This document shows positions 26,855-35,515 of a stretch of DNA of 64,000 nt, piece after piece. This DNA is from JAUILA01 sp050289805 (GTDB lineage Bacteria > Bacteroidota > Bacteroidia > Cytophagales > Cyclobacteriaceae), in the NCBI GenBank assembly GCA_050289805.1, contig JBNKGL010000003.1, forward strand, positions 248,001-312,000. The letters are read 5' to 3'. The notes under the pieces are model-generated. The model saw nothing but the letters and a program-made list of their open reading frames with translations, had not been told where the DNA came from and did not search any database. Positions within the stretch are counted from its first letter, which is position 1, and every line of letters begins with the position of its first letter. The translations under genes and the position numbers were made by a program.

Positions 26855-27727
26855 TTATTGTATATCTTTCAGAGTAACGTCGAAAAACAGATTTGAATTT
26901 GCCGGTATATCAGGGGGTGAACCGGGTTCTCCAAATCCTAGTGAAGACGGAATATAAAGAAGGACTCTTCCACCTTCCTTGATCTGCGGTATTCCGATCT
27001 GCCATCCGGAAATTACTTCTCCAAGCAATAAACCAACATTATCTCTCGCATCAAAAAGCGATCCGCTGGGGAACAGCCGACCTTCATAGTCTACGACAAC
27101 CACGCTAAACAGGTATGGATGCTCGCCGGCACCCGGCTCAATAATTTCATACCGTAATCCGGAAGGATGCTTGATAGCTCCCATATTATTGTCGGCAAGA
27201 TACGTGTCAATCGCTTCTATGTCGGCCCGTAGTTGCTGCGCGTGAACCTCATGAAGTTCAAGACTATAAATCAATGTTGCATTCGCCGGAATCACATTTC
27301 CTCTGCCCGTTGAACCATAAGCATACGGCGATGGAACGAAAAATTGAATAGCCCCACCTTCCTGCACAAAATGCAATCCGATACGAATCCCCAGGATCAA
27401 TTTTTCATAGGCGATTTTTTCATTGGTTATTGTTTCAAGAATTTCTTCCGTATCCAGCAATTGAACCGTATAGGATACCGTAATTGAATCAGCAACCCAA
27501 GGCTGAATTCCGGTTCCCTGATTAAGCACACGGTATCGTAACGCAGTATTCAGATCCGTTTCTGCAAAGATCCCATTGTCTGCTATGTAGCTGTCGATTT
27601 TTTCATTCTCGAACTTGAACTGATCCTGAACAGATAAGCCATCATCGTCATTATTACAGGACGAGATGAACATTGTAAGTGCAAGTAATGAAATCGTAGC
27701 TATTCTCGCTGCTTTTGTAATAATCAT
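26855..27727 (-). CDS. FKBP-type peptidyl-prolyl isomerase lipoprotein with two FKBP domains
   Basis: A 290-residue lipoprotein; the signal peptide ends in ISSC (Cys24) followed by Asn and three Asp. Two FKBP folds follow, at about 60-170 (VPSPYAYG, VIPANATLIYSLEL) and about 180-290 (VVVDYEGRLFPSG, YIPSSLGFG, DIPANSNLFFDV). Both keep the general FKBP pattern. It should assist folding of exported proteins in the periplasm. It follows a second FKBP lipoprotein gene after 7 nt. One of the two probably corresponds to the gliding-associated GldI, but which one cannot be decided here. Confidence 0.88.
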   Translation of the reverse strand: MIITKAARIATISLLALTMFISSCNNDDDGLSVQDQFKFENEKIDSYIADNGIFAETDLNTALRYRVLNQGTGIQPWVADSITVSYTVQLLDTEEILETITNEKIAYEKLILGIRIGLHFVQEGGAIQFFVPSPYAYGSTGRGNVIPANATLIYSLELHEVHAQQLRADIEAIDTYLADNNMGAIKHPSGLRYEIIEPGAGEHPYLFSVVVVDYEGRLFPSGSLFDARDNVGLLLGEVISGWQIGIPQIKEGGRVLLYIPSSLGFGEPGSPPDIPANSNLFFDVTLKDIQ

Positions 27728-27734
27728 AGTTTTT

Positions 27735-28670
27735 TTATTTAACCTCTACCAATTCCAAATCAAATACCAGGATAGAATTTGGTACGATAACTTCACTGCG
27801 CTGCTGCGGTCCGTATGCAAGCGTCGACGGAATATAGAACCGTGCCTTGTCACCTTCCTTTAGTTCAGTAATACCTTCATCCCAACCTTTGATTACAGAT
27901 CCCTGACCCAGGATAAACTCGTATGGTTGGTAAGGTCGCCCTTCCTGGTACAAATTTTTCTCACGGGCAAGTTCTTCATAACTGGTATCAAACAGTTCAC
28001 CACTTAACAGGTAACCGGCATAGGCTACACGTACAGTATCACCTGTTTCTGCTTTTTCACCACTGCCCTCTTCCAGCATATCAATAAAAATACCTAAATC
28101 CGTAGCTACAGCATCTATTTCATTTTCTGCGAGATAAGAAGAAATGATCTCCTGATCAATGACTAATTGTTCTTCTGCCTGCGCTTCCATCTTAAGACGC
28201 TGCTTGTCCATTGATTCCTGGTACCATGCCATCAATTCATCCTGCTTAAGAATCCTGTCCAACCCAATATTAAACTGAATTACTTCTTCGGGATCAACTC
28301 CGGGAGGTACTTCCTGTTTCCATGTATTTGTGAACAGGTCCTGAACTGTAATATCAAAAGTAACACTGTCACCCTCGTTCATTTCCGCAAAGATCACCTG
28401 AACCATCTGGTCACCGGCCATCCAGATAGAATCATCCTGCTGGATTACCTGGGGCATATTATCTGCCGTATCATACCAGAGAGAGTCAGTGGATTTTTCC
28501 TTATACATCATATTGAGCACGAGATAATCACCTTTCACAGACGATTTATCAGATCCTTTGGTGATAACCGTATATGGTATTCCATTCCTCGACTTGGTCT
28601 CACTCTTGTTACATGCAGCCAGCATCGTTACGATGGCCAGCAAGCACACTATTGATTGTATTGATTTCAT
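27735..28670 (-). CDS. FKBP-type peptidyl-prolyl isomerase lipoprotein
   Basis: A 311-residue lipoprotein with signal peptide and lipobox LAAC (Cys20). The N-terminal half (about 30-150) looks like a degenerate FKBP-like domain that lacks the usual core motifs. The C-terminal part (about 195-311) is a good FKBP domain with DTVRVAYAGYLLSGELFDTS, FILGQGSVIKGWDEGI and IPSTLAYGP. It is translationally coupled to the upstream DHH gene (TAATG). Conserved neighbourhood with ndk and DHH suggests a GldI/FKBP pair as in other Bacteroidota, a statement from memory of gene order. Confidence 0.88.
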   Translation of the reverse strand: MKSIQSIVCLLAIVTMLAACNKSETKSRNGIPYTVITKGSDKSSVKGDYLVLNMMYKEKSTDSLWYDTADNMPQVIQQDDSIWMAGDQMVQVIFAEMNEGDSVTFDITVQDLFTNTWKQEVPPGVDPEEVIQFNIGLDRILKQDELMAWYQESMDKQRLKMEAQAEEQLVIDQEIISSYLAENEIDAVATDLGIFIDMLEEGSGEKAETGDTVRVAYAGYLLSGELFDTSYEELAREKNLYQEGRPYQPYEFILGQGSVIKGWDEGITELKEGDKARFYIPSTLAYGPQQRSEVIVPNSILVFDLELVEVK

Positions 28671-29701
28671 TATTCTACGTATTCTACAGTTGTTGTCGTT
28701 AATTCTTTCGTATAATCCTTAAGTAAGGATTCAAACTTGGTTACCGTGTTTTCCAGGCTGTCATTTGAAATTCCTCCAGCGGCGTTCTTATGCCCGCCTC
28801 CGCCAAAATGCTTCCGGGCGAAGGTGTTTACACTGAAATCTCCGATCGACCGGAAAGACATTTTAATAGCCTCGGTACGGTCTATGATGACAGCCGCAAA
28901 AATGATTCCTTCTATTGACAGCGCATAGTTAACCAATCCTTCGGTATCACCGGTTTTTGAGTGATATTTCTTCAGGTCGTCGGCACTGATCACAAAGTAA
29001 GCGGTCTTTAATTCAGGAATCACAGTCAGGCGCTCACTCAGGGCAAACCCAATGAACTTTATCCGATCTACAGAATTTGAATCATAAATTAATTTACTCA
29101 CCCGCGCAGTATCTGCACCAAGCCCAACCAGTTCGCCACAAACACGGAAGACATTCTTCGTCGTATTCGGATGATGAAAACTGCCGGTATCCGTCATAAT
29201 CCCGGCATACAATGACTCTGCAATTGACTTATCAATCAATGCCTCGTCGCCAAGATCATAAATGAGTTCATAAATCAATTCGGCAGTAGCAGCCGCTTCG
29301 GTAGTCCATTTAACAAAGTCCCCAAAATCTTCCGGCTCCAGATGATGATCAATCAGGACTTTCTTTGCTTTTGATTCCCGAACTTCATCACCGAGCTCAT
29401 TAATCCTGTCCAATGAAGAAAAATCCAGACAAAAGATCAGTGTCGCATCCGCTACCAGGGCTGCGCTAAGATCCTGTTGATTTTCGTTATAAATGATGAC
29501 CTCTTCATTTCCAGACATCCATTTAAGAAAGTCCGGATAATCGGTTGGTGTAATCACATGAACCTGATGGCCTTTCTTTTTAAGATATGATGCCAGGGCT
29601 AATGATGAGCCCAATGCATCTGCATCTGGCTTGTGATGCGTCGTTATCACCACCTTCTGAGGTTTTGATATGAACGCTTTGAATGCCTCTATATTTTGCA
29701 T
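28670..29701 (-). CDS. DHH/DHHA1 phosphoesterase, NrnA-like (nanoRNase / pAp phosphatase)
   Basis: The protein is 343 residues from the ATG at 29701. A longer frame from 29758 adds 19 residues without family similarity. The DHH domain shows ITTHHKPDADALGSSLAL at the N terminus, a DFSS segment and the name-giving DHH in IDHHLEP. The DHHA1 domain ends with FGGGGHKNAAGG. Such enzymes cut two- to five-nucleotide RNAs and often hydrolyse pAp, using Mn2+. It is the first gene of the five-gene minus-strand operon and is divergent from ndk. Confidence 0.9.
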   Translation of the reverse strand: MQNIEAFKAFISKPQKVVITTHHKPDADALGSSLALASYLKKKGHQVHVITPTDYPDFLKWMSGNEEVIIYNENQQDLSAALVADATLIFCLDFSSLDRINELGDEVRESKAKKVLIDHHLEPEDFGDFVKWTTEAAATAELIYELIYDLGDEALIDKSIAESLYAGIMTDTGSFHHPNTTKNVFRVCGELVGLGADTARVSKLIYDSNSVDRIKFIGFALSERLTVIPELKTAYFVISADDLKKYHSKTGDTEGLVNYALSIEGIIFAAVIIDRTEAIKMSFRSIGDFSVNTFARKHFGGGGHKNAAGGISNDSLENTVTKFESLLKDYTKELTTTTVEYVE

Positions 29702-29845
29702 TTTTCTATGAATACCCCTCTGCCTGTCTATTGGGCTTCCATTTTGATCAAGCGGCAAATTTCAGAATAATTCCTGTATCATCAAAATAAAGTATCACCC
29801 GAAGATTATAACAGAAAATAAAATGTAATTGTGCTTCATATGTTC

Positions 29846-29853
29846 TAATTTTG
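29846..29853 (+). promoter_or_regulatory. -7 promoter element of ndk
   Basis: TAATTTTG is a perfect TAnnTTTG element 28 nt before the ndk start. The nearest TTG upstream leaves a spacer of only 14 nt, so the -33 part is not convincing. Confidence 0.55.
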
Positions 29854-29881
29854 CAGCTCGAATCTAAAAACATGATATAAA

Positions 29882-30301
29882 ATGGCTGGTAAACGTACTT
29901 TCACCATGATTAAGCCCGATGCAGTAGGCGCGGGAAACTCCGGGGCAATCATCAAAATGATTGAAGAGGCCGGGTTTAAAATCGTGGCAATGAAGAAAAC
30001 TCAAATGACACAGGAGGTAGCAGGTAAATTCTATGCCGTACATAGTGCACGCCCTTTCTATGATGATCTGAAGAATTACATGTCTTCCGGTCCTATCATC
30101 CCTATGATCCTGGAAAAATCAAATGCCGTGGAGGATTTTCGAAAGCTGATTGGTGCAACCAATCCCAAAGAAGCGGCAGAAGGAACTATCCGCCGGCTTT
30201 TTGCATCTTCCATTGAAGCAAATGCCATTCATGGCAGTGATTCAGATGAGAATGCAGAGATTGAAAGCAGTTTCTTTTTCTCTGAACTGGAACGATACTA
30301 G
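29882..30301 (+). CDS. ndk: Nucleoside diphosphate kinase
   Basis: A 139-residue enzyme that equalises nucleoside triphosphate pools. The N terminus RTFTMIKPDAV, the central YAVHSARPFYDDL, and the active-site histidine in NAIHGSDS, followed by AEIESSFFF, are diagnostic. The length and the C-terminal ELERY are normal for Bacteroidota. It is monocistronic and ends at a strong hairpin terminator. Confidence 0.96.
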   Translation: MAGKRTFTMIKPDAVGAGNSGAIIKMIEEAGFKIVAMKKTQMTQEVAGKFYAVHSARPFYDDLKNYMSSGPIIPMILEKSNAVEDFRKLIGATNPKEAAEGTIRRLFASSIEANAIHGSDSDENAEIESSFFFSELERY

Positions 30302-30307
30302 AATTTG

Positions 30308-30332
30308 AATCCCCTCTTCGGAGGGGATTTTT
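30308..30332. terminator. Bidirectional terminator with a C(UUCG)G tetraloop
   Basis: AATCCCCTC (30308-30316) and GAGGGGATT (30321-30329) form a perfect 9-bp stem closing the very stable loop TTCG, followed by a short T-run. It lies between ndk and the convergent gene whose stop codon begins at its edge. Confidence 0.85.
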
Positions 30333-31335
30333 AGTTAATTGACCCGAGCTTTGTCTTATAGGCTTCCAGGAGTAATTCCTGCTTGCGTATTGATAACAAC
30401 AGATCACGCTGGTCATTGAGATTTTCGGTTATCAACTGTTCATTTTCCTGAATTTCCCTTTGATATTCGACCAGCTGATCATACATTTTACTTCGATCCT
30501 TATCCAGCTGCTTGCCTTCCTTCTCAGCGGATCTGAGTGCTTTCTTCGCATCTTTTTCTTCTTCTGAATTCCGGGCATTCAACAAAATATCCTTTCGCTC
30601 AGAAACTCGCTGAACCGCATTCCTGCGTTCTATTTTATTTGTTTCCAGCTTCCGGTTGTTATCCTCAATCTTTAGATTATTGTCGGTAATCTTTTTATGC
30701 ATCTTCTCATTATCCTTGATCAGAGATTCCATATCATTATTTAAATCCTTCAATACTTTTTCTTCCCGATCGATTTCATCCTGAACTACAGAACGGTAAA
30801 TTTCAATTCCCTCGCTACGCATGAATGATTCAAGTGCCGAAAACAGCTGTGGGTCACCATCTGAAGTTAACGCTACCGAATCACGTTCCAGGGCCATCCA
30901 TATATGTACAACCTCAGGCGTTCCCTCGATCTGAATTTCGACATCAAAAGGCTCTGCCGCAACCGCTTCAATCATTACTCCATCAATTGAAAGACTATTC
31001 CCGTCGGTACGCACTTTACCATCCCCATTTTTTTTGAGATACCTGGACCAGTATTTTCGAACCTCATCAATATCAGCTTCAGGAATGATCAATTTTCTGG
31101 ATTCATGACGTTCGAATCGTGTAGAAATGTAATCCTGCTGAACCTCCACTTTTCCGACATTCAGAACCGGTTGCTCCAATGCATCCAGTTGATCTGCTAT
31201 TTGTCCCCGATCATAGATAACCGGTTGTTCACTGAGGATAGGCATAATTTTTGGCCCATCTACCGTATCACTTTTCTGTGCATTCGTTGTAATACTGAAA
31301 AAAATCAACCCCGATAGCACTAATAATATTTTCAT
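30331..31335 (-). CDS. Secreted coiled-coil protein of unknown function
   Basis: A 334-residue protein with a signal peptide (residues 1-19, ending TNAQ). The first half (about 20-180) is a folded alpha/beta part with no recognised family. The second half (about 185-320) is a long, highly charged helical coiled coil rich in Lys, Glu, Asp and Asn. It lies 3 nt after the aldehyde dehydrogenase gene and is therefore likely read from the SDR-ALDH operon, although its sequence suggests an envelope or structural role and not catabolism. Similar proteins are common but uncharacterised in Bacteroidota. Confidence 0.7.
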   Translation of the reverse strand: MKILLVLSGLIFFSITTNAQKSDTVDGPKIMPILSEQPVIYDRGQIADQLDALEQPVLNVGKVEVQQDYISTRFERHESRKLIIPEADIDEVRKYWSRYLKKNGDGKVRTDGNSLSIDGVMIEAVAAEPFDVEIQIEGTPEVVHIWMALERDSVALTSDGDPQLFSALESFMRSEGIEIYRSVVQDEIDREEKVLKDLNNDMESLIKDNEKMHKKITDNNLKIEDNNRKLETNKIERRNAVQRVSERKDILLNARNSEEEKDAKKALRSAEKEGKQLDKDRSKMYDQLVEYQREIQENEQLITENLNDQRDLLLSIRKQELLLEAYKTKLGSIN

Positions 31336-31338
31336 AAT

Positions 31339-32781
31339 TCAAAGTTTGATACAAACGTTTTTTGGTTCTGTAAAGAAATCCAGCGCATCCCAGCCACCTT
31401 CGCGCCCAACACCAGACTGTTTTGATCCTCCAAAGGGCGTACGCAGATCTCTTAATAGCCAGCAATTTACCCAAACGATTCCTGAATGCAACGCATGGGA
31501 AACCCTGTGCGCCCTCCTGAGGTTTTCCGTCCAGATGGTCGCACTGAGCCCATATGCGGTATCATTTGCCATTTGAATGGCCTCATCTTCTGTAGAAAAA
31601 GACGTAATCGTGACCACAGGACCAAATATCTCTTCCTGGTTTGTACGGCATCCCATATCAAGGCCAGTAATTATTGTAGGTTCATGGAAATAACCATTTT
31701 CACACCTGCCTGAAAGTTTAACACGCTCTCCGCCCGAAATTACCTTTCCCCCTTCTTCCTTTGCCAGTTTCACATAACCCATTACTTTGTTGAGATGTGC
31801 TTCGGAAACGAGCGCGCCCATATGAGATTTTTCATCAAGCGGATCACCAACTCTCAGTTTGTTGACTTTTTGTACAAATTGATCCACGAAAGTTTCATAA
31901 ACGGATTCTTCCACCATTATACGAGACCCACACAGACATATCTCTCCCTGGTTGGCGAAGGAGGATTCCACAGATTTGGCTACGGCCTCCTCGATATTAC
32001 AATCCCCAAATACGATGTTGGGATTTTTCCCTCCTAATTCCAGGGAAAGCTTTTTAAACATCGGGGCGGCAATGCTCGAAATTTGTCTCCCCGTAACCGT
32101 TCCTCCTGTAAAAGAAATTACAGGAACCGATGGATGCGCAACAATTGCCTGCCCGGCCGACTGGCCTGTTCCATGTACAATATTGAGCACCCCGGCCGGC
32201 AACCCGGCTTCTTCACACAATTTACTAAAAAGATAGGCAGTCATTGGCGTTAATTCAGAAGGCTTTGCCACGACACAATTACCTGCCGCAAGTGCCGGGG
32301 CAATCTTCCATGTAAACAGATACAAGGGCAGATTCCAGGGCGAGATACAACCCGCTACTCCATGTGGAGACCGGACCGTATAGTTTAACATATCGCCAGT
32401 TCGCACATGTGCATCGGATGAATAATGTCGAATTGCAGTGCCATAAAACCGCATATTTGCCGAGGCCCTGGGTATATCAACTTTTTGTGCAAGTTTTACC
32501 GTTTTGCCATTGTCCCTGGATTCTGCGTTTGCCAGTTTTTCCAAATCCCTGTCAATGAGATCAGCGATCCAAAGCATGTATTCACTGCGTCTTTCAGCGG
32601 GCATCCCGGACCACGAAGGAAATGCCAACTTTGCAGCAGATACAGCCAGCTCGACATCGGATTGGTCACTGTCTGGGATCTGACTGTAAATCTTTCCGGT
32701 TGCAGGCTCCACATTGGGGATCCACCCGCCGTTCAGCGCCATTTTCCATTCCCCATTGATATAATTTAAAATATCTTCCAT
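31339..32781 (-). CDS. Aldehyde dehydrogenase, probable 2-aminomuconate-6-semialdehyde dehydrogenase
   Basis: The protein is 480 residues from the ATG at 32781, 1 nt after the SDR stop. A longer frame from 32811 would overlap the SDR gene by 29 nt and adds nothing conserved. The ALDH signatures are PWNLPLYLFTWKIAPALAAGN, the general base in LELGGKNPN, the catalytic Cys in NQGEICLCGS, and EIFGPVV. The closest remembered subfamily is hydroxymuconic/aminomuconic semialdehyde dehydrogenase. The location next to 3-hydroxyanthranilate dioxygenase, kynureninase and kynurenine monooxygenase supports the oxidation of 2-aminomuconate semialdehyde in tryptophan breakdown. Confidence 0.85.
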   Translation of the reverse strand: MEDILNYINGEWKMALNGGWIPNVEPATGKIYSQIPDSDQSDVELAVSAAKLAFPSWSGMPAERRSEYMLWIADLIDRDLEKLANAESRDNGKTVKLAQKVDIPRASANMRFYGTAIRHYSSDAHVRTGDMLNYTVRSPHGVAGCISPWNLPLYLFTWKIAPALAAGNCVVAKPSELTPMTAYLFSKLCEEAGLPAGVLNIVHGTGQSAGQAIVAHPSVPVISFTGGTVTGRQISSIAAPMFKKLSLELGGKNPNIVFGDCNIEEAVAKSVESSFANQGEICLCGSRIMVEESVYETFVDQFVQKVNKLRVGDPLDEKSHMGALVSEAHLNKVMGYVKLAKEEGGKVISGGERVKLSGRCENGYFHEPTIITGLDMGCRTNQEEIFGPVVTITSFSTEDEAIQMANDTAYGLSATIWTENLRRAHRVSHALHSGIVWVNCWLLRDLRTPFGGSKQSGVGREGGWDALDFFTEPKNVCIKL

Positions 32782-32782
32782 C

Positions 32783-33574
32783 TTACAAGCAGGATAACCT
32801 TCCTCCATCAACAGGTAAATTTATCCCGTTGATATAACCGGCTTCATTACTTGCCAGAAACGTTACTGCTGCAGCAGTTTCCCTGGCATCGGCAAATCTT
32901 CTGGCCGGTATTTCTTCAATCATCTGTTCCCGAATGGTAGCGGCCGAAAGTCTCATTTTTTTTGCTTTGCTTTCAATTATACTGTTGAGTCGTTCGGTAG
33001 ATGTGGCACCCGGCAGCACATTGTTCACCGTAATCCCAAAAGGACCCAATTCGCCAGCCAATGTCTTGGCCCAGCTCGCAACCGCGCCCCGTATTGTATT
33101 GGATACTCCCAGTCCCGGAATCGGACTCTTTACCGACGTACTTATGATATTAATAATTCTGCCGTATTCCTCCCGGATCATTGCAGGGGTTAATGCTTCG
33201 GTCAGCAATTGCGAGGCAATCAGATGGCGCTCAAATGCCAGCCGGAATTCATCGGGCGCTGCACCATGGACGGTACCTGCAGGAGGTCCCCCGGAATTAT
33301 TCACCAGGATCGTGGCTTTGTTCAATACCGCTTGATGATCTTCGAGAGCTCTTCTCAAAGCAGCTGTATCATTAAAATCGGCAGCAATATACGAATGGGA
33401 CTGACCTTCCGCATCCGGCAACGTACCGGCAAGTTTTTTCAGCTTTTCTGCATCCCTTGCCATGAGGATGACAGTGGCTCCCTGGGCGGCAAATAATTCC
33501 GCAATCGCCAATCCAATCCCTTGCGTACTCCCGCAAACAACTGCATGTTTTTCTTTAAGTGAAAGGTCAAGCAT
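32783..33574 (-). CDS. SDR-family protein lacking the catalytic Tyr/Lys pair
   Basis: A 263-residue Rossmann-fold protein. The cofactor motif reads GSTQGIG at residues 15-21 (normal TGxxxGIG without the first Thr), NNSGG stands for the NNAG motif, and the catalytic Ser is in IISTS (Ser145). At the place of the catalytic Tyr-x-x-x-Lys it has Ser158-N-T-I-Arg162. The subgroup of oxidoreductase-like SDRs without the usual tetrad is known in databases, but the reaction is not. It is the first gene of the minus-strand operon of the kynurenine island and is divergent from the dioxygenase gene, 44 nt away. Confidence 0.82.
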   Translation of the reverse strand: MLDLSLKEKHAVVCGSTQGIGLAIAELFAAQGATVILMARDAEKLKKLAGTLPDAEGQSHSYIAADFNDTAALRRALEDHQAVLNKATILVNNSGGPPAGTVHGAAPDEFRLAFERHLIASQLLTEALTPAMIREEYGRIINIISTSVKSPIPGLGVSNTIRGAVASWAKTLAGELGPFGITVNNVLPGATSTERLNSIIESKAKKMRLSAATIREQMIEEIPARRFADARETAAAVTFLASNEAGYINGINLPVDGGRLSCL

Positions 33575-33618
33575 AACTGTGTTGAATTTTAGTTAAATTT
33601 AAGAGAAAAATAGAGCTT

Positions 33619-34146
33619 ATGGCAATCAGAAGACCATTTAACCTTAGAAAGTGGATAGAAGATAACAGGGATATTCTCAAACCACCTGTTGGCAATAAAA
33701 ACCTTTACACCGAAGCTGGTGATTATATCGTGATGATTGTTGGAGGGCCCAATGCCCGAAAGGATTATCATTACAATGAAACTGAAGAACTGTTTTATCA
33801 GCTGGAGGGCGATATTATTGTTAAAATCCAGGAGGATGGCAAAGCAGTTGAAATTCCCATTAAAGAAGGTGACATCTATCTCCATCCGGCAAAAGTTCCA
33901 CATTCACCAATGAGGCCCGCAGGAAGTGTGGGACTGGTAATTGAATGTATTCGGGACAAGGAAGAAAAGGATGGCCTGATATGGTATTGTGATAACTGCA
34001 ATAATAAATTACACGAAACGTATTTTCCGCTGACAAATATTGAAAAGGATTTTCTTCCCCGATTCCGGGAATTTTACGGCAGCGAGGAATTGCGTACCTG
34101 CGGTAAGTGCGGACATGTCATGGAGGCTGATCCCCGATTTATTTAA
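33619..34146 (+). CDS. nbaC: 3-hydroxyanthranilate 3,4-dioxygenase
   Basis: A 175-residue cupin that opens the ring of 3-hydroxyanthranilate to aminocarboxymuconate semialdehyde. The iron ligands are clear: His51, Glu57 and His95, the same numbering as remembered for the Cupriavidus enzyme. The C-terminal rubredoxin-like iron site is also present with Cys124, Cys127, Cys161 and Cys164, as in bacterial homodimeric enzymes. It is the first gene of a plus-strand kynurenine operon with kynU and kmo, and shares a 44-nt divergent promoter region with the SDR gene. Confidence 0.95.
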   Translation: MAIRRPFNLRKWIEDNRDILKPPVGNKNLYTEAGDYIVMIVGGPNARKDYHYNETEELFYQLEGDIIVKIQEDGKAVEIPIKEGDIYLHPAKVPHSPMRPAGSVGLVIECIRDKEEKDGLIWYCDNCNNKLHETYFPLTNIEKDFLPRFREFYGSEELRTCGKCGHVMEADPRFI

Positions 34147-34189
34147 CAATCCTTTTCACAACTACACCCGGCAGGTGTAAGTTTGCGCC

Positions 34190-35515
34190 ATGACACATCA
34201 TTTTGAAAATTCCGCTTCATTCGCTTCAGACCTTGATAGCAAAGATCAGCTGCAATCTTTCCGGCGTGAATTTAACATCCCTTCCAAAAATGGAAAATCG
34301 GTCCTATACTTTACCGGTAATTCATTGGGGTTACAGCCTGTGAAGGCGAGAAAACTTGTTGAAGAAGAATTGGATAAATGGGCCAATTATGGAGTAGAGG
34401 GCCATTTTGAGGGAACCCGACCCTGGTTTACCTACCATGAACATGCTAAAAAAGGTTTGGCTGTCCTGGTGGGCGCGAAGGAATCTGAAGTAGTCGCAAT
34501 GAATAATCTCACCTCGAATTTGCACTTCATGATGGTTTCTTTCTTTCGCCCCTCAAAAACCCGCTATAAAATTATCATGGAAGCCGGTGCATTCCCATCC
34601 GATCAATATGCAGTGGAAAGTCAGCTTACCTACCACGGTCTGGACCCTGCCGAGGCACTTATAGAAATATCACCCCGGGAAGGGGAATTTATACTTCGTG
34701 ATGAAGACATCCTGAAAGAAATCGAGTTACACGGTGATGAGACAGCCCTCGTGCTTATGAGCGGAATCCAGTATTATACGGGTCAGAAATTTAATATCCG
34801 CGCTATTTCAGATGCAGCGCACAAGCATGGCGCTATGGCAGGGTTTGATCTTGCCCATGCAATCGGGAACATCAAAATGAACCTTCATGACGATCAGGCT
34901 GATTTTGCAGTTTGGTGCAGCTACAAATATTTGAATTCAGGACCCGGTGGGGTAAGCGGAATCTTTGTCCATGAAAAACATGGAAATAACCCGGATATTC
35001 CACGTTTTGCAGGGTGGTGGGGCCATGATCAGGAAAGTCGGTTTCTAATGCAGAAAGGATTCAAGCCGATGAAAGGAGCAGATGGGTGGCAGTTGAGCAA
35101 TGTTAATATTTTGGGTACGGCAGCGCATCTGGCGGCATTAAATCTTGTCCTCGATGCAGGATGGGATAACCTGCTGGATAAAAGCAATAATTTAACTTCC
35201 TATTTAACATTTCTACTGGATGATTTAGCTAAAACATACTCCGATTTTGTGGTCATTACCCCCCAGGATCCTGAAAAACGAGGCTGTCAGCTTTCTCTCT
35301 TCTTCTCCCGGCATGGCCGTCAGGTTTTTGATTTTCTCACTGAAAACGGCGTTGTTGCGGACTGGCGGGAACATCCCTTGAAAGAAAGTACGGAACGTGC
35401 CGGAGTTATCAGGATTGCACCTGTTCCATTGTATAATACATTCCAGGATGTATTTCAATTTTCAAGACTTTTGAAATTGGCCCTTGAAAAACAAAATGAC
35501 AAAGACCGCGAATAA
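34190..35515 (+). CDS. kynU: Kynureninase
   Basis: A 441-residue PLP enzyme of fold type I. It cleaves kynurenine or 3-hydroxykynurenine to (3-hydroxy)anthranilate and alanine. Family blocks are FTGNSLGLQP, GHFEGTRPWFTYHE, FDLAHAIGN and the PLP lysine in WCSYKYLNSGPGG, with the later FAGWWGHD. Length is close to the human and yeast enzymes, typical for the aerobic catabolic type. It overlaps the following kmo by 20 nt. Confidence 0.95.
   Translation: MTHHFENSASFASDLDSKDQLQSFRREFNIPSKNGKSVLYFTGNSLGLQPVKARKLVEEELDKWANYGVEGHFEGTRPWFTYHEHAKKGLAVLVGAKESEVVAMNNLTSNLHFMMVSFFRPSKTRYKIIMEAGAFPSDQYAVESQLTYHGLDPAEALIEISPREGEFILRDEDILKEIELHGDETALVLMSGIQYYTGQKFNIRAISDAAHKHGAMAGFDLAHAIGNIKMNLHDDQADFAVWCSYKYLNSGPGGVSGIFVHEKHGNNPDIPRFAGWWGHDQESRFLMQKGFKPMKGADGWQLSNVNILGTAAHLAALNLVLDAGWDNLLDKSNNLTSYLTFLLDDLAKTYSDFVVITPQDPEKRGCQLSLFFSRHGRQVFDFLTENGVVADWREHPLKESTERAGVIRIAPVPLYNTFQDVFQFSRLLKLALEKQNDKDRE

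Noticed and set aside
29702..29758. Longer start for the DHH phosphoesterase at 29758
   Set aside because: The extra 19 residues are polar and unlike the family; the ATG at 29701 leads directly into the conserved domain.
29854..29866. CAGCTCGAATC as a tRNA T-loop
   Set aside because: No acceptor or anticodon stem can be drawn around it; no tRNA was found anywhere in the window.
33575..33618. Shared promoter TAAATTTA in the divergent SDR/dioxygenase region
   Set aside because: The 8-mer is its own reverse complement and resembles a -7 element, but it ends in A and has no TTG at proper distance on either strand; it is too weak to list as a promoter.
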